Assembly: GCF_964204865.1 (NCBI RefSeq)
Contig: NC_135255.1
Location: forward strand, 12,925,135 to 12,989,134
Source of the DNA: Styela clava
Lineage: Eukaryota > Chordata > Ascidiacea > Stolidobranchia > Styelidae
Reading direction: 5' to 3'
Length of the DNA: 64,000 bases
In this document: piece by piece, positions 11,501 to 22,748 of the stretch
Numbering within the stretch: position 1 is the stretch's first letter
Layout of the letters: every line of letters starts with the position of its first letter
Notes under the pieces: model-generated
The model's input: only the letters and a program-made list of their open reading frames with translations
What the model was told of the DNA's origin: nothing
Databases searched by the model: none
Program-made: the position numbers and the translations under genes

Positions 11501-13791
11501 TGTATTTTATTAACATTTCGCAGACTAGAGTTGACATTAGTCGAAGTTCATATTTTATTCAATAATGAGTTTCAAACAGTATCCGGGATCGTATATGGTA
11601 TGCTTAAATTATGAAAAGATTGAAGCAGTTGCTTAGCATAACATTTTTCATATACCAACATGCAAGAGAATAACTGCACACACGGATACAAAAAACTCCA
11701 CCGCTGCCAATAAGAAGGCTTTGTTGGCACATTATTATTAAAATTTTATTTTTTATTAAATTGTATTTTTTATGTTCCAATAATATTGTTGATTTGATTT
11801 GTACCCGGAGTAAATGTTTCATTATTTATTTAAGTAAGATTTTATTTAAATCATACAATTCAGATAAGGCTGATTTTTCATTCAAATAATTCGTGTACTG
11901 TTCAATGAAGTGAAAGTCGAATCGGCGCCCAATTATCTAAACAGCGAAAAATAATTATTCTCAAACTACGAATGTTACATGACTGCTCAAACTTCAGTAT
12001 CTAATTTACAATTTCCTCCAAACGCGATTCCTCGCTCGCTTAGAATTAGAACAAATTGGGCATTTTGATGCCACTGCTACCATTGCAAATAAAAGGCATC
12101 ACACTACTCTTGGAGTGAGACAATAACTTTCGCATACTGCGGAAGTTATTGTAGGGTCGTTTGTCAGTGTAGTCTAGACACGCGATATTCGCACTTCATT
12201 TTCAAACCTTTGTAACGGATAAACTTTTGCTAATAATATGCTTTATCGGGCTTGCCCAGACTGAAATACTATATGTGTATATTGCGCATGTAAAGTACTG
12301 TATTCTTCCTGTTGTAGAACACCCAACTGGTTCGAGGCAATTTTTGGGGGTATTTCGATAAAACTCACTCAACTTCAGACGCGATCGACTGCTCGAGAAG
12401 TGGTGATTGACCGGTCGATCGCGATCGGCGTGTTTGCCACCCCTACTTTATTGTATACAATTTCTGAAACAAAAAGCAGATTCGACTTTTGTTAACGTAT
12501 ATGAACTACGATTGTACTATACTAGAAAAAATATAATGAAAAACATTCCATTCGTCATATCGATTATAACAAATTATTAATTTAAACTGAATTATTTTTG
12601 GACATTATAATTCTATATTTTTCATAGTTTACTAATTTTATTCGTCAGTCTTTTTTTGAAAAAAGGTCACTTTCAAGATGTGGATAGCACGCTAAGATTC
12701 AAATTCAGATGTTTACAAACAATTGAGATAAGCATTTCTAATCGGTGTTGAGAATGCGCTGTTGGTTGTGCATGCGGTAAAACATGTTAAACGATTTTAA
12801 TGATACTCCTTTGTGGTTTTATTATATTTACTGTAAACAAAGTCACTATTGAACTTCTTTTTCACACTTAATGAAATTTTCCGCTTCTAAAAGTTCCATA
12901 TACCTCAGTCGCAATGGTGCTCTCAAATTCTGTGCGATCATAAACATATCCTGCATCACAAGCTTTTGTATCGTTGGTGAAACAATTAGACAAGTCTTCT
13001 TCGGTGCAGTTTTTCACAGGGATGTATCTTCGACATTCATCATATTTCTAGAAATAAATGTTTGGATTCACATGTCCTTATGTTAAAGTTTTGTCAATTT
13101 TTAAACATTTTGTCAATTCATTTTCATTGCTTACGTAGTGATGCAAACCAATAATGATGCCGACATTCCAAACTGAAAACCTCAAGTTGGAATATCTACT
13201 ACGCTGATCAAATCACGGTCTGCAACACAGGATGTATCATAAGCAACTGCAATATAGAAATCTTGCTTATTAAACAATGCTTATTAACAAATCAGACTTG
13301 ATGATATGTCATGGGTTAGGATAGGTAGTAAAATTCGAATCATAGGGAAATTAGAATTTTGCGCATACACTGACTTTTTACTTTTGCGTAAAAAGTTTGT
13401 TTAGGACACCGAATTCGCCCTACAGACGGTAAGTTGCAAAATCTAGACTATAAATAAAAATCATACTGCTTGGTTTTTATTTCCACGCATAAATTGAATA
13501 TTAACTTACGTTCGTATCCAGCACTGGAATATATAATTCCCATAGGTGTTCTTCCGTCAAATTTTTGTAGGCTCCAGGAAGATTATCAAACTCTAGAATT
13601 TTACAACGATGCTTTGGAATTGCAGCAACAAAAACTGAAGCTACTTGATTCATGCCTGACGGAATGGCAATATAATATGCCAAACAGATTAGTAGAATTT
13701 GGTATTTTCCGGCTGAACCGATATGCTTGATTATTATGTCGAAGTCTAATCTTTGAAATCTTTTTCTTGAATCCTGTTCTGGGTTTTCCAT
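8566..13791 (-). CDS. SLC22-family organic ion transporter (major facilitator superfamily), 12 exons
   Basis: Predicted 571-aa plasma-membrane transporter for organic cations, anions or zwitterions such as carnitine. Exons in transcript order: 13791-13510, 13047-12904, 11431-11328, 11134-10980, 10881-10692, 10603-10486, 10198-10054, 9938-9762, 9382-9274, 9151-9052, 8824-8706, 8638-8566 (1716 nt, phases consistent, all GT-AG). Family signatures: cytosolic start then TM1; a large first extracellular loop with six Cys (63, 99, 108, 116, 124, 147) and NxT glycosylation sites; GYVYDRTEFESTIATE then WNIVCDR; the MFS motif SDRFGRTR after TM2; LPESPRW in the central loop; SLVYYGLSLNVGSLAG; a second MFS-type motif DRFGRRP; YTAELFPT; LPET at 525-528. 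Length and topology match SLC22. The exact subfamily (OCT, OCTN or OAT) cannot be set by eye. Confidence 0.93.
9027..9046. repeat. (TA)n microsatellite in intron 10 of the transporter gene
   Basis: Simple dinucleotide run 'atatatatatatatat' just 3' (minus-strand sense) of exon 10, beginning a few bases past the splice donor. Confidence 0.8.
12000..12443. mobile_element. Possible hAT remnant in intron 2 of the transporter gene
   Basis: The segment ends in 'gatcgcgatcggcgtgtttgccacccct', the kind of GC-rich terminus seen on hAT elements (inverse of AGGGGTGGCAAAC). I could not define the other end or a target duplication, and no coding sequence is visible. Confidence 0.3.
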
Positions 13792-15610
13792 TTTTACCTA
13801 TAGTGTGCTGTAATAACGTGCTAGTCTATGTACCTATTGAATATTAAAATAAGGTATGCGTACACAAGGTAATACGTACTTAAAAATCCGCAATATTAAA
13901 AAAAATTAAGCGATCAAAAATGGGACAAATATATCCAGCTGCCAAAGCTGCACTCAAGGCCACAAGCGTTGCAAAATATTATCGGGAAATGTCCTTTTCA
14001 AATTCTTACAGCGAAAACCCGAAGAAATAAATCTTTAAATAAAAATAACAATTTTGATTAAATTATAAATTAGTCATAACGAACGTTTTCTAGCTGCATT
14101 ACCGCGGGACACTGATTCCATATACACAAGCTGGATTTAGGGACCTCTTAAAAATCAAAATATGCAAACATAACGATAAAATCAATCAATGATGCTCAAC
14201 CATAATAAACTAATCATCTAGCTTCAGGCATATTTCTAAGTTTGGCATCAAGTGTTTGAGACATTGCAACTGCGATGTCGGATAGAACGACGACATACTG
14301 GAAACGCCAAAATAACGGTTTATATTCAATCATATTGATCAACGGCGGAAATTCGAGTAGAGAATAAGCATCATTTCTTGCCGAGGATAAAGTCGGAACA
14401 TTTAAAACATGATTTTAGACTTATCGACTATATTGCAACGAGGCCAACAATTCAACAAGACTGTGGTTTGACCTCCAAAATCATATAGAAGCAAAAATGC
14501 TGGATATATCATCATATCATTTTCTCCTTGATATTTTTCATAAGCGAATTTTCAAATAAAGTAATACAGAATGTTACGGGCTTGGAGATGAAAATGAGAA
14601 AATTGTGCAGTGACCTCGCACTGTGAAGTCAGAAAATCCTACACGTGATTCAAAAACAATCATGGATCAAAATATAGGATATATACAAAAGTTCACACCT
14701 GGAGTAGGGTATATAATATTCGCAAATTTATTATCATATTGCATGCTAAATTTTCGCCTATTTGACACAAAATCTCAAATTAGTTTGAAGATGATAAAGT
14801 TGGTGTCTGCGAATTTTTAATGCAATAAACTTAAGCTCATCTCAAAAAGGATATTTCATAGCCGCCGTTTCTCTTCTGCTCTCTTGCGTGCGTGTTGAAA
14901 TCACACAACTTATCGGAGCCAGAGGAAGCCGCCATTGCATCTTAAAGACTAACGGAAAAATTATCAATCGATCACACCACTGGTACCCTCATTCAAAGTT
15001 GTTCATTCATGATATACTGTACTATAGAATAAAACAATACAAACTTAACATAATTTTGCGAACATCCAAATAGCAATATACAGGGAAGGAAAAAAGTAAG
15101 GTTACAGTTACTCTTTTATGAGTCTGTGTTCACTGCAACCCTACTTTTCGCTAACCCCATACACATATACAACTAATATATCAATTTAATATTACCTTTT
15201 ATTAGGTGTATAAATGTTGTACACGCGTAATGTTGCCAATACACTATCAAAAATACCTTGTAACTCTCTACTACCATAACGCGTGCGCCGGTCTTTAAAG
15301 AACTAAATATTGTGTGTCGTTCGCAGCGAAACGCTGTTGAATGAATCCAGAGTTGCGTTTACCTCGCCCTCCCTATGCTAGAGGTCGTTTGGTGAATATT
15401 TTGCTCGTCTAATTTCAAACATCTGCTTATCGTCGACCATTGAGAACACGACAAAACTGCGAAGCATTGCGTTCAAACTCGCGCCGCAAACATTAAGTTT
15501 TAAGATCACAGATATAAAAATATTGTAACTTTACTTAATATTTTAGAAATAATTGATAACGTCAAGCGGAAATAGGAGACGCTGTTGCTGTATGATATTT
15601 ATACCACTAA
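13792..15610. other. Intergenic region between the transporter gene and the lectin-like array
   Basis: Upstream of the minus-strand transporter gene and left of the first array unit. Weak open stretches (14623-14820, 14888-15073) show no family motif. A short imperfect inverted repeat lies at about 15089-15142 ('aaaaagtaaggttacagt' against 'actgcaaccctactttt'). No gene identified. Confidence 0.5.
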
Positions 15611-16228
15611 ATAGCTAATTTCCGATATGCCAGCTTTTCGGAAACGAAGTTTATCGATCCCATATTAATCTTCCAGTTCTCACATCATGCCAGTATTCTG
15701 TTGCTCGGAGTATAATGATAATTACGTCTCTAAGAAGTGTTTCATCGCCACTTTGCGCCTTTCATAATCTCGACCATTTCGAACTGTATCGGATCGCCTG
15801 AACCATGCATGACCATTTATCAATACTTCGCAATCAAAGTGGACTAGGTGCCAGTTGAAATTATAACCTACCCATCCTAAATAATAACTGACAATCATAC
15901 TATCGCGAAAACAGCGCTGTGATCAAATCCAAAACACAAGCTCCGTTATTATACGCTGGGTGTCACAGATATTTAAGCAATAAAACTATTCTAACTAACT
16001 TCGGTATTAGTGGAATGAAGTTTTGTTAAACGTATATTTTATCATCGCCTTGTAGATTTGACAAATTTGTGCCTTGAAAGAGCTGACTAGTTTCAGCATG
16101 TTTAAGGCCAGGGCGTGCCGGAGGAATAGCGATCTTTGCAGCATGATATTTTGTTAGTATGTCGTCACGCTTGATTTTATTGATTGCTAACTGCACAACA
16201 AGAATTAGATCTGCCGCTCATACTGATT
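15611..16228. repeat. U1 repeat block R1/R2
   Basis: Non-coding block present in U1, U2 and U5 (R1), continuing from about 16109 into R2 ('cagggcgtgcc...'), which occurs in all six units. In U1, R2 is shortened by an internal deletion that also removed the left end of element A. No coding sequence seen. Confidence 0.7.
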
Positions 16229-16822
16229 TTACCAATAAGGGCGCGGGCCACTTAACATTGTAGTTATGTTTTAATTTTGATACACTGACTACAGGTAATG
16301 ATAAAACAAACAATACTCTCACGCCAAATTTTCACAATTATTAGAACAATAAAACGGTTGTTTCCCAACCATTGATGGGGCACCATCAGTGGTTATTCCC
16401 AAAAGTTTCGCAAAAAACAAGCCAAGACGCTTGATCATTTCCATCACAGCTCCCAACAAATCAATGTCCATAGTCGTGCCACTAATTGGGGCAATGGCTG
16501 TGAACTCTTCAGGAATTTCAAAATCATCATTAACTCCACGCATGAAGAGCAGTAGACTTAATGCCAGTATTTTCGTCAAACACCGAGGAATATGATGAAA
16601 AGTTTCCCGCTTTTGCAATTGAAGCTTCTGCTATATAATTCCCAAGCTCTTCAACACGAAGAGAATCGTCTGTATTGACAGGCTTATATTTGCAAACGAC
16701 TCTTTTATTTCCGGACATCAATACTCAATTTTTTTATTCAATTCCGAAAAATACAGCGCGGGCCACTCAAAATGTTTGCGCGGGCCACATATGGCCCACG
16801 GGTCACGGGTTAGACGACCCTG
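16229..16822 (-). mobile_element. Element A copy 1 (hAT, Buster/GTF2IRD2-like), left end missing
   Basis: Minus-strand transposase fragments include FEIPEEFTAI, GTTMDIDLLGAVMEM and GITTDGAPSMVGK, typical of the hAT transposase related to GTF2IRD2-like proteins, plus an N-terminal piece starting MMSGNKRVVCKY. The coding region is frameshifted and lacks most of the catalytic part. The right terminus 'gacgaccctg' ends at 16822, followed by actcagat, a mutated form of the ccttagat target duplication seen in other units. Left terminus deleted. Confidence 0.8.
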
Positions 16823-16830
16823 ACTCAGAT

Positions 16831-17885
16831 TATAGCGGAGGGCAAATACCAGTACATCACATTTGCGTTGCGTATTTCACGCTTTCGCTCAGAATTAATT
16901 TCTGGAAACGTCGTTTACAACTGAGTAATGCGATAAATGAAAACACTATTTCACATGACGTATATTCACGGTTTTCGTCATAACGGGGCCCTTGCAAGAT
17001 CTAGGGAAAATCGCGCTTGCGGCGGTACCCGCGCAGGGGGGTAGGGAAATATTTTAAGGGAAGTAGAAGCGGACGCTCGTTAGAAGGGGTCGATAGATGC
17101 ACGCGGGTTGTTGCGCCGGTCGAATGGCGGTAATTCGTCCGGTTTGCTGCCCCCGACCCATTTAGACCCCTGAGTAATTCGGATAACACATTTTTTGTGA
17201 CAAACTTGATCTCAATTGCTTCGTATAACTTAAATATGGCATCTCTACCTATTACCATTCCGAGATATTACCTGAAATCACTGAAGCGTGACTGGGGGTA
17301 GGAGGGAAAAAATGCATTTAAATAATTATTCCAGCCGTGCCCATGTCTTTAGATTCCTAATAGGATTCGCCAGAAGATTGCAATAATTTAAAATCCCTAT
17401 ACCGTGACTGGGGGTGGGTGTGAAAAAATATTTAAAAAAACATTGACCTAACGTTTCCAACCATTCTTATGTTCTTCAATTCCTAACAGGACCTCTCAGA
17501 GGCCTGTAATAAGTCAAAATCACTGGGTCGTGACCGGGGGGGTAGGAGAAAAAAAAATCCTCAAAAAATTTCAAATAACTTTTCCAACTATTTTCATGTA
17601 CTATATTTTTTAATATCCTCATTCCGAGCCGCACAACATTCCAAAGTCACTGGAGCGTAACGGGGAGGGGGAAATACCAAATTTCCGGTCATGAAATATT
17701 CAATAAATTGTTCTTATCGGTAATTAGGCAACGCATTGCCGAAAATCGTTTTGACTCGTCTTCTCTGGCTCGATCGTTCTGAAAAATATTCTTAGTTAGT
17801 TTGGATTAGTTAGATCTAAACCCCGACCCTCATGTCAATTTTTGTCCGGATCGGCACGCCAGTTTTCAAGGAAACGCACGTCAAA
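16831..17885. repeat. U1 block R3: GC-rich segment followed by degenerate ~120-bp tandem repeats
   Basis: Present in every unit. The first part (to about 17240) is GC-rich and contains no convincing gene. The second part repeats a 'cgtgactgggggtaggag' core at 17287, 17403, 17529 and 17656 (spacing 116, 126 and 127 bp), each followed by an A-rich run and 'ttccaacca...ttatgt' text. It looks like a non-coding element with internal subrepeats; its class is unknown. Confidence 0.7.
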
Positions 17886-18528
17886 TAAAATGGCCGATTG
17901 ACGGCTTGAACTGCCAGTAATTCAGACAGTGAACTTGTTTCATTCCCGATATCTATAACAAGACATAAAAGTGAAACTAATTAGCATGATCATAAATCAT
18001 CGAGGACTATTTGAAAAAGTAGTATAGTCAAGAATAATTTTGAAATATATTCAAAATTCTCTAATAAATCTCTTTCACTTTGGAATAATAAACTAGTAAT
18101 TTGGAAGATACGAGAGATCTATTGAGTATACATATTATCCTCAATCTTAGTTATGTTTCACTTTTATAATATAACTTGGTATTATTATTGGCTCTACGTC
18201 GAGACGCACAATGTGTGAGGCCATTGCGATTGAGATCTAGCTAGTATCAGTTAGACATACAAATTTGAAAGATTGTAGTTTTTTATATTTCCATATATCG
18301 GATCCGGTGACTGGGCTGAAAACATTTACAATCGGAATTTTTGTAAATTCAAAAAATCAGGTATAATAAAAATTTCATTTTCTGCTTAAATATAGAAATC
18401 CGTTTATAAATCATAATTTTACGTTTTTTTATGTTTTATAAATGTAAATTCATTTTAGGTCGAACACAAGAGACAAAGAAACACAATTTGGCAAATAGAC
18501 TTGTTCAGAAACAAAGACATACAATATA
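17886..18528 (+). promoter_or_regulatory. Conserved 5' flank of alpha1 (P-alpha)
   Basis: About 640 bp shared by all alpha genes, from 'aaaatggccgattgacgg' to the start codon. It should hold the promoter and 5' UTR. A TATA-like 'ttataatataac' lies near 18165. The octamer agttagac near 18249 is an empty insertion site here but is occupied by elements D and E in two other units. Transcription start unknown. Confidence 0.5.
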
Positions 18529-20542
18529 ATGGGTAATATTGTGATGTTGGTATTTACCTATCATGTTTACGATTACATCATATTAAATGCGGAATAAGTA
18601 TAAAGTGTTAAAGTTTTAAATTGTTGGTATGTTTTATTTGAAGGAAATACCAAAAGAAATGTTATCATTTCGTTGATAGCAGTTGTTCTTATAATCAGCG
18701 GCATTGTAGTTGCGATTGTAACAAATATGAACACTTTTTCTTTTACTATCACCACTACAACTCCGACTACAACTCCGACGAATACTACTGCCGCTTCAAC
18801 AACTACTGAGACTATCCAGATGTTAACTGATCCAGGTTGGCTATAAATATCTGAAAACGAAAAGGGCATAATTTTAAATAAAAAGGGTAACAAGGTCCCG
18901 GTTTCAAACTCTTACTTAACAGACGGGTGCAAAATGCACTTGAATTGCATGTGCATGCGAATGATATATTTATAATCAATCGAAACAAGTCATTCAAGCA
19001 GTCATGTAATTAGTATCAGAGACATCCAATTAATCTATTAATTAAAAAAAAATGTTCACGTCGGGTAGATTTGTGATGGAGGGAATGCATAATATACAAC
19101 TATCCTATAGTGACAAATGATTTATAGGACTTCTGTGCGCTTCTACAAATATTCTATCATTGAATAAACGAACGTTTTTTGATTGGCAGTAAACGCGCTA
19201 TGTACTATAACAATTCGGGTTCAAAATGAATTACGATTGCACCTATTGTTTAAATATCTCGGATAGGTTTCATTGACTGAACAAGTTATATTCAAACCTC
19301 TCTGTTTTTACTCATTTCCAAAAATTTTGAGCTTGAACAGAATAAACTTGATCGATCTTAACTTATTCTGCAGATCCGGCTTGTTACTGGATTGAAATCG
19401 ATAAATCAATCAACATGAATTATGATGATGCGGTTGACGCCTGTTTGAAAAATAATGGAGTTATTGGTTCTCCGAAGGATGAAAATGCTCTTAACGCATT
19501 TATGGACTATGTGAGGCCGGAAAGAGGATACCGTAGAAGAATATGGACAAGTTTACAGATTGATCCTGAGGTAATTAACTGTCTTAGAAAACACTAAATC
19601 AAAACATTTGAGTTCAAAAGGGTTTGTATATGTTTTTCCATGCGTTAATTGAACAATTCCAAAAAATTAGCAAAAGCCAAAAACTGTTGCTAGAGGCTGG
19701 TAGAGGCTATCCATAAGCAACGAAATATTTTGTAGTTATATTTTTTTAAACAAGAGAATGATGCTTAAATATATAGATACGAATGCCAAAGCGAAGCATT
19801 AGCCTACCTTACCTTTTACAGAAACCTTACGTAGTCTACTGTACGGTACGATGGAAAAAACTTACGCGTTTCGCGTAGAAAGAGAGAGGTCGCTGAACCG
19901 CTACAAATAATTTTTTAATTTTGAAGAGGTCATCACACAAATTTCGGACGGAAAATCGAATCACATAGAATCATAAAGCACACATGAAGTTTAGAAATAA
20001 ATTAAGCAGTAGATCTCAAGCGAAAAATACGTTCTTAAACCACTAAAATTTCGAAGCAATTGGTCTAGTAGTAGATGAGGAAAGCAGTTTTTTCATAAAA
20101 AGAAGAAAAATATCAGCGAAAACAACAAACAACCTCATAATAACAAAACGATCCATAGATACACTAAAATGAGTTTAATAAAATATTGCTGTTATCCCCC
20201 CCCCAATCGAATTCTCCCAGCAATTCCAACCTTTGAACTAACTTATTAATATTGCTTTAATTAAACCATGCTATCTCTCAAATTCAATTGACTTATTTTT
20301 AGACGAATGTGATATCACCTGAGGGTGCATACACCAAATGGTCAAAAGGGCAACCTTACCTAGGTTCTCCGTTCAAAATTTATACCGGAGTTATGCTGAT
20401 GGTACATGTAGACAAGACAACAGACGAGAACGGGATGGCAAATTGGTTTGTCACATCAATAGCATACGGAGTTGTATGCCAGACTCATCTAAATGACAAC
20501 AAAAGGCCAACCGATGTTGATTACCTCGATGGACCATGTTAA
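18529..20542 (+). CDS. alpha1: membrane-anchored C-type-lectin-like protein, 4 exons
   Basis: Predicted 210-aa protein. Exons 18529-18532, 18644-18835, 19374-19570, 20303-20542 (633 nt). Exon 1 holds only ATG+G; the phase-1 junction gives MGNTKRN. Residues about 8-27 are hydrophobic (type II anchor or signal peptide), 33-64 are a Thr-rich stalk with an NTT sequon, and 69-192 are a C-type lectin-like domain: ACYW, YDDAVDAC (Cys89), IWTSL, the long loop with Q148-P149-Y150, and GVVCQT (Cys190). The loop cysteines of a standard domain and the WND calcium motif are missing; an extra Cys210 is the last residue. A frame beginning at MRNKYK inside intron 1 hits a stop here, which favours the spliced start. 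Poly(A) signals AATAAA lie at 20730 and 20935. A cell-surface recognition role is inferred. Confidence 0.85.
19751..20166. repeat. Intron-3 element of alpha1 ('caagagaatgatgc' family)
   Basis: Starts caagagaatgatgcttaaat and ends near 'aacgatccatagatacac'. Present at the same place in all five alpha genes, so it was inserted before duplication. It shares ends and the 'ccactaaaatttcgaagcaattggtc' region with the insertion at 36534-37831. Confidence 0.6.
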
Positions 20543-21395
20543 AATGATTTTATTCAGTGATTAAAACGATTATTACGTATATGATTTTTTTCTTATATTC
20601 GCCAATCCCGTGATACTTCTTATCTGTCAATTTCTCATAAATTTGTAGATGTATAAACTGGAGTTTCAATTGTAGAACAATGTCATCACTCCAATATAAT
20701 TGACATAAGTCAACTGCAAAAGAACAGACAATAAAAATCGGTTAGATTTGCCCAAATTGCCAGCCAATAACCTCATTTTATTTTGGAAAACGATGCATGT
20801 TGTATATCTCAACGATGTGTTGACAAAATCATTAAGTTTGCATCTTGAACGCCATAATAATTACAAACATACAAAATTAAAAAAAAATCGATACTGACAG
20901 TTTTCTTATGAAAGTGTGACATACTTTGTATTCGAATAAAATTTCTATTTCATCTAGTGTCGTATTGAGAAAACCATTGCGGGTTTTTAGGTGAAAGTGA
21001 ACATATCAGTTCTGCGACGAAAAAAAAAGATACCGAAACCGGCCTGTATGGTGGAGAAAGAATGAACTAGTTTATGTTTCTGTAATCTGCAGACGATCGT
21101 TGTTAATTTATATTTCTGCCGCATAACCAGAACATCCAAGGTATTAAGGAGAATGATCTCACAGTCTGAGACATATATCTTATTCAAGAGGTAGTCGCTT
21201 GATGATTTATACAAGATAGAACTTTGAAAATGCAAAGACAGCAAGACCGCTTTGGGTAGTTCAATTATTGGACATTTGCAGAGTATACAAAATATCTTCG
21301 TCCATACGCTTCTTTTGGATGCATTTGGTCTCTTAAGAGTAAATGAATAGTCCGGTAAGATGACATATAAGAGAAGTGGTATTCACGTCAATTAA

Positions 21396-22070
21396 AATGG
21401 CCGATTGACGACTTGAACTGCCAGTAATTCAGACAGCAAACTTGTTTTATTCCCGATATCTATAACAAGACATAAAAATCAAACTATAGCATGGCCATCG
21501 AGGACTATTTAAAAAAGTAGTATAGCCAAGAATAAATTTGAAATATTATTAAAATTTCTTATATAACTGTTTCACTTTGGAATAATAAACTAGCAATTTT
21601 GCGACGACGCGAGATATATTGGTTTACCCACATTGACATAGAAGAGTACACTTTACGTAGTGATCCAACATTTTTGTATATGCGTTTTTACAATTGAGTA
21701 TACCCATTATCCCCAATTTTAGTCGTGTTCCACATTTATAATATAATTTGGTATTATTAATATTGGCGCTACGTCGATTTGCCCAATGTGCGAGGCTATT
21801 GCAGTTGAGATCTAGCTAGTATCAGTTAGACATACAATTTGAAAGATTGTAGTTTATTATATTTCAAAATAGCGGCCCCGTTGACTGACCTGAAAATAAT
21901 TACAAACAGAAATTTGCAAATTCAAAAAACCTGGTATGACATAATTTTGCCATTTTCTGTAAATATAGCACTCCGATTATAAATACTTATAAATGGATTT
22001 TAGGTAGAATATGGGAAACAAACAGAGAAAAAGTATCTGAAGCAGTTGGGAAAAAAAGAAACACAATAAA
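21396..22070 (+). promoter_or_regulatory. Beta1 5' flank (P-beta), undisrupted version
   Basis: A diverged copy of the alpha flank (same 'aaaatggccgattgac' start, agatctagctagtatc and agttagac text). The octamer taatttgg (21744-21751) occurs once here: this is the empty site that holds hAT element B in other units. Confidence 0.6.
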
Positions 22071-22394
22071 ATGGGTAGTAATATGATGTTGTTATTTACC
22101 TATCATGTTTACTACTACATCATATTGAATGCGGAATAAGTAAGTATAAAGTGTATCAAATGTACATTTGAAATTGTTGGTATGTTTTATTTGAAGGAAA
22201 TGCCAGAAGAAATGCGATCATTTCGTTGATTGCCGCTGTTGTTATAATCTGCTGCATTGTAGTCGCGGTTTTAACAAATAAGAACACTTTTTCTTCTACT
22301 ATCACCACTACAACTCCGACGAATACTACTGCCGCTTCAACAACTACTGAGACTACGCAGATGATAACAGAGAAGAAGACTACAAATGATCCAG
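22071..22394 (+). pseudogene. beta1: lectin-like gene with only exons 1-2
   Basis: Exons 22071-22074 and 22197-22394 encode MGNARRN, a hydrophobic anchor with two adjacent Cys, and a Thr-rich stalk ending TEKKTTNDP; the frame is open and the donor (gttggg) is retained. Similarity to alpha intron 2 stops at about 22679, where a hAT end begins, and no CTLD exons follow before the next unit. Probably a 5' gene remnant; a short secreted or anchored stalk peptide is conceivable but unsupported. Confidence 0.8.
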
Positions 22395-22679
22395 GTTGGG
22401 TATAAAAATCCGAAAAAAAGCAAGCAGCATAAATAATTTTTCAAACTAGAATGTAACAGAGTGCCCTCGTCCATCTGTTACTTAACAGCCCGGTGCAAAA
22501 TGCATTTGAAATGCATGTACATTCTTATGATATATTTACAATTATTCGAAAAAATTCCCAAGCAGTCATGTAATTAGCATCAGAGACATCCAATTAATCT
22601 AATAATTCAATAGATCTGATAACGTATGATATGTGATATGTGATGGATATAATGCATATGCAGCTATCACAGTGGTTCT

Positions 22680-22748
22680 CGTACTTTTCGAAAAAAAATT
22701 CCACAACGGACCCCTTGCAATTTTTTGATTCCCGGCCTTGTTCATAGC
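22680..22748. mobile_element. Element F, left end only (hAT), in beta1 intron 2
   Basis: Starts cagtggttctcgtactttt and continues to 'cggaccccttgc', the classic look of a Charlie/Buster-type hAT terminus. The preceding 8 bp, agctatca, fit the nnnTAnnn target pattern of Buster-type hATs. No right end found. The insertion coincides exactly with the loss of the beta1 CTLD exons. Confidence 0.6.

Larger units (their letters stand above)
15611..22679 (+). repeat. Array unit U1 (alpha1 gene plus beta1 remnant)
   Basis: First unit of the tandem array. The left edge is set where similarity to the blocks at 22749 and 51600 starts ('tagctaatttccgat'). Contents: repeat block 15611-16228, truncated element A, GC-rich/120-bp-repeat block, alpha flank, alpha1 gene, beta1 flank and beta1 exons 1-2. 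It is structurally closest to U4: both lack elements B, D and E, and both keep beta exons 1-2. Confidence 0.8.

Noticed and set aside
13130-13260. Exon-like stretch YDTSCVADRD on the minus strand within intron 1 of the transporter gene
   Set aside because: A stop codon follows shortly after, and the true exon 2 with matching phases lies at 12904-13047; the resemblance to SLC22 text is weak.
17001-17258. Overlapping frames on both strands in the GC-rich part of R3 (e.g. RPLLLPLKYFPTPLRG; also in other units)
   Set aside because: Several frames stay open together because of base composition; lengths and starts change between units and no known domain appears.
18573-18893. Minus-strand frames rich in V/F/I opposite exon 2 of the alpha genes
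   Set aside because: Antisense shadow of the anchor and Thr-rich stalk codons; the plus-strand model explains the conservation.
20987-21244. Minus-strand open frame (85 aa, MLSLHFQSS...) present after every alpha gene (also 30064-30285, 40311-40568, 49845-50102, 57761-58000)
   Set aside because: Its conservation is explained by recent duplication. The frame end varies with the length of a poly-A run (8, 9 or 10 A) and no family motif is visible. Most likely 3' flanking DNA of the alpha genes.
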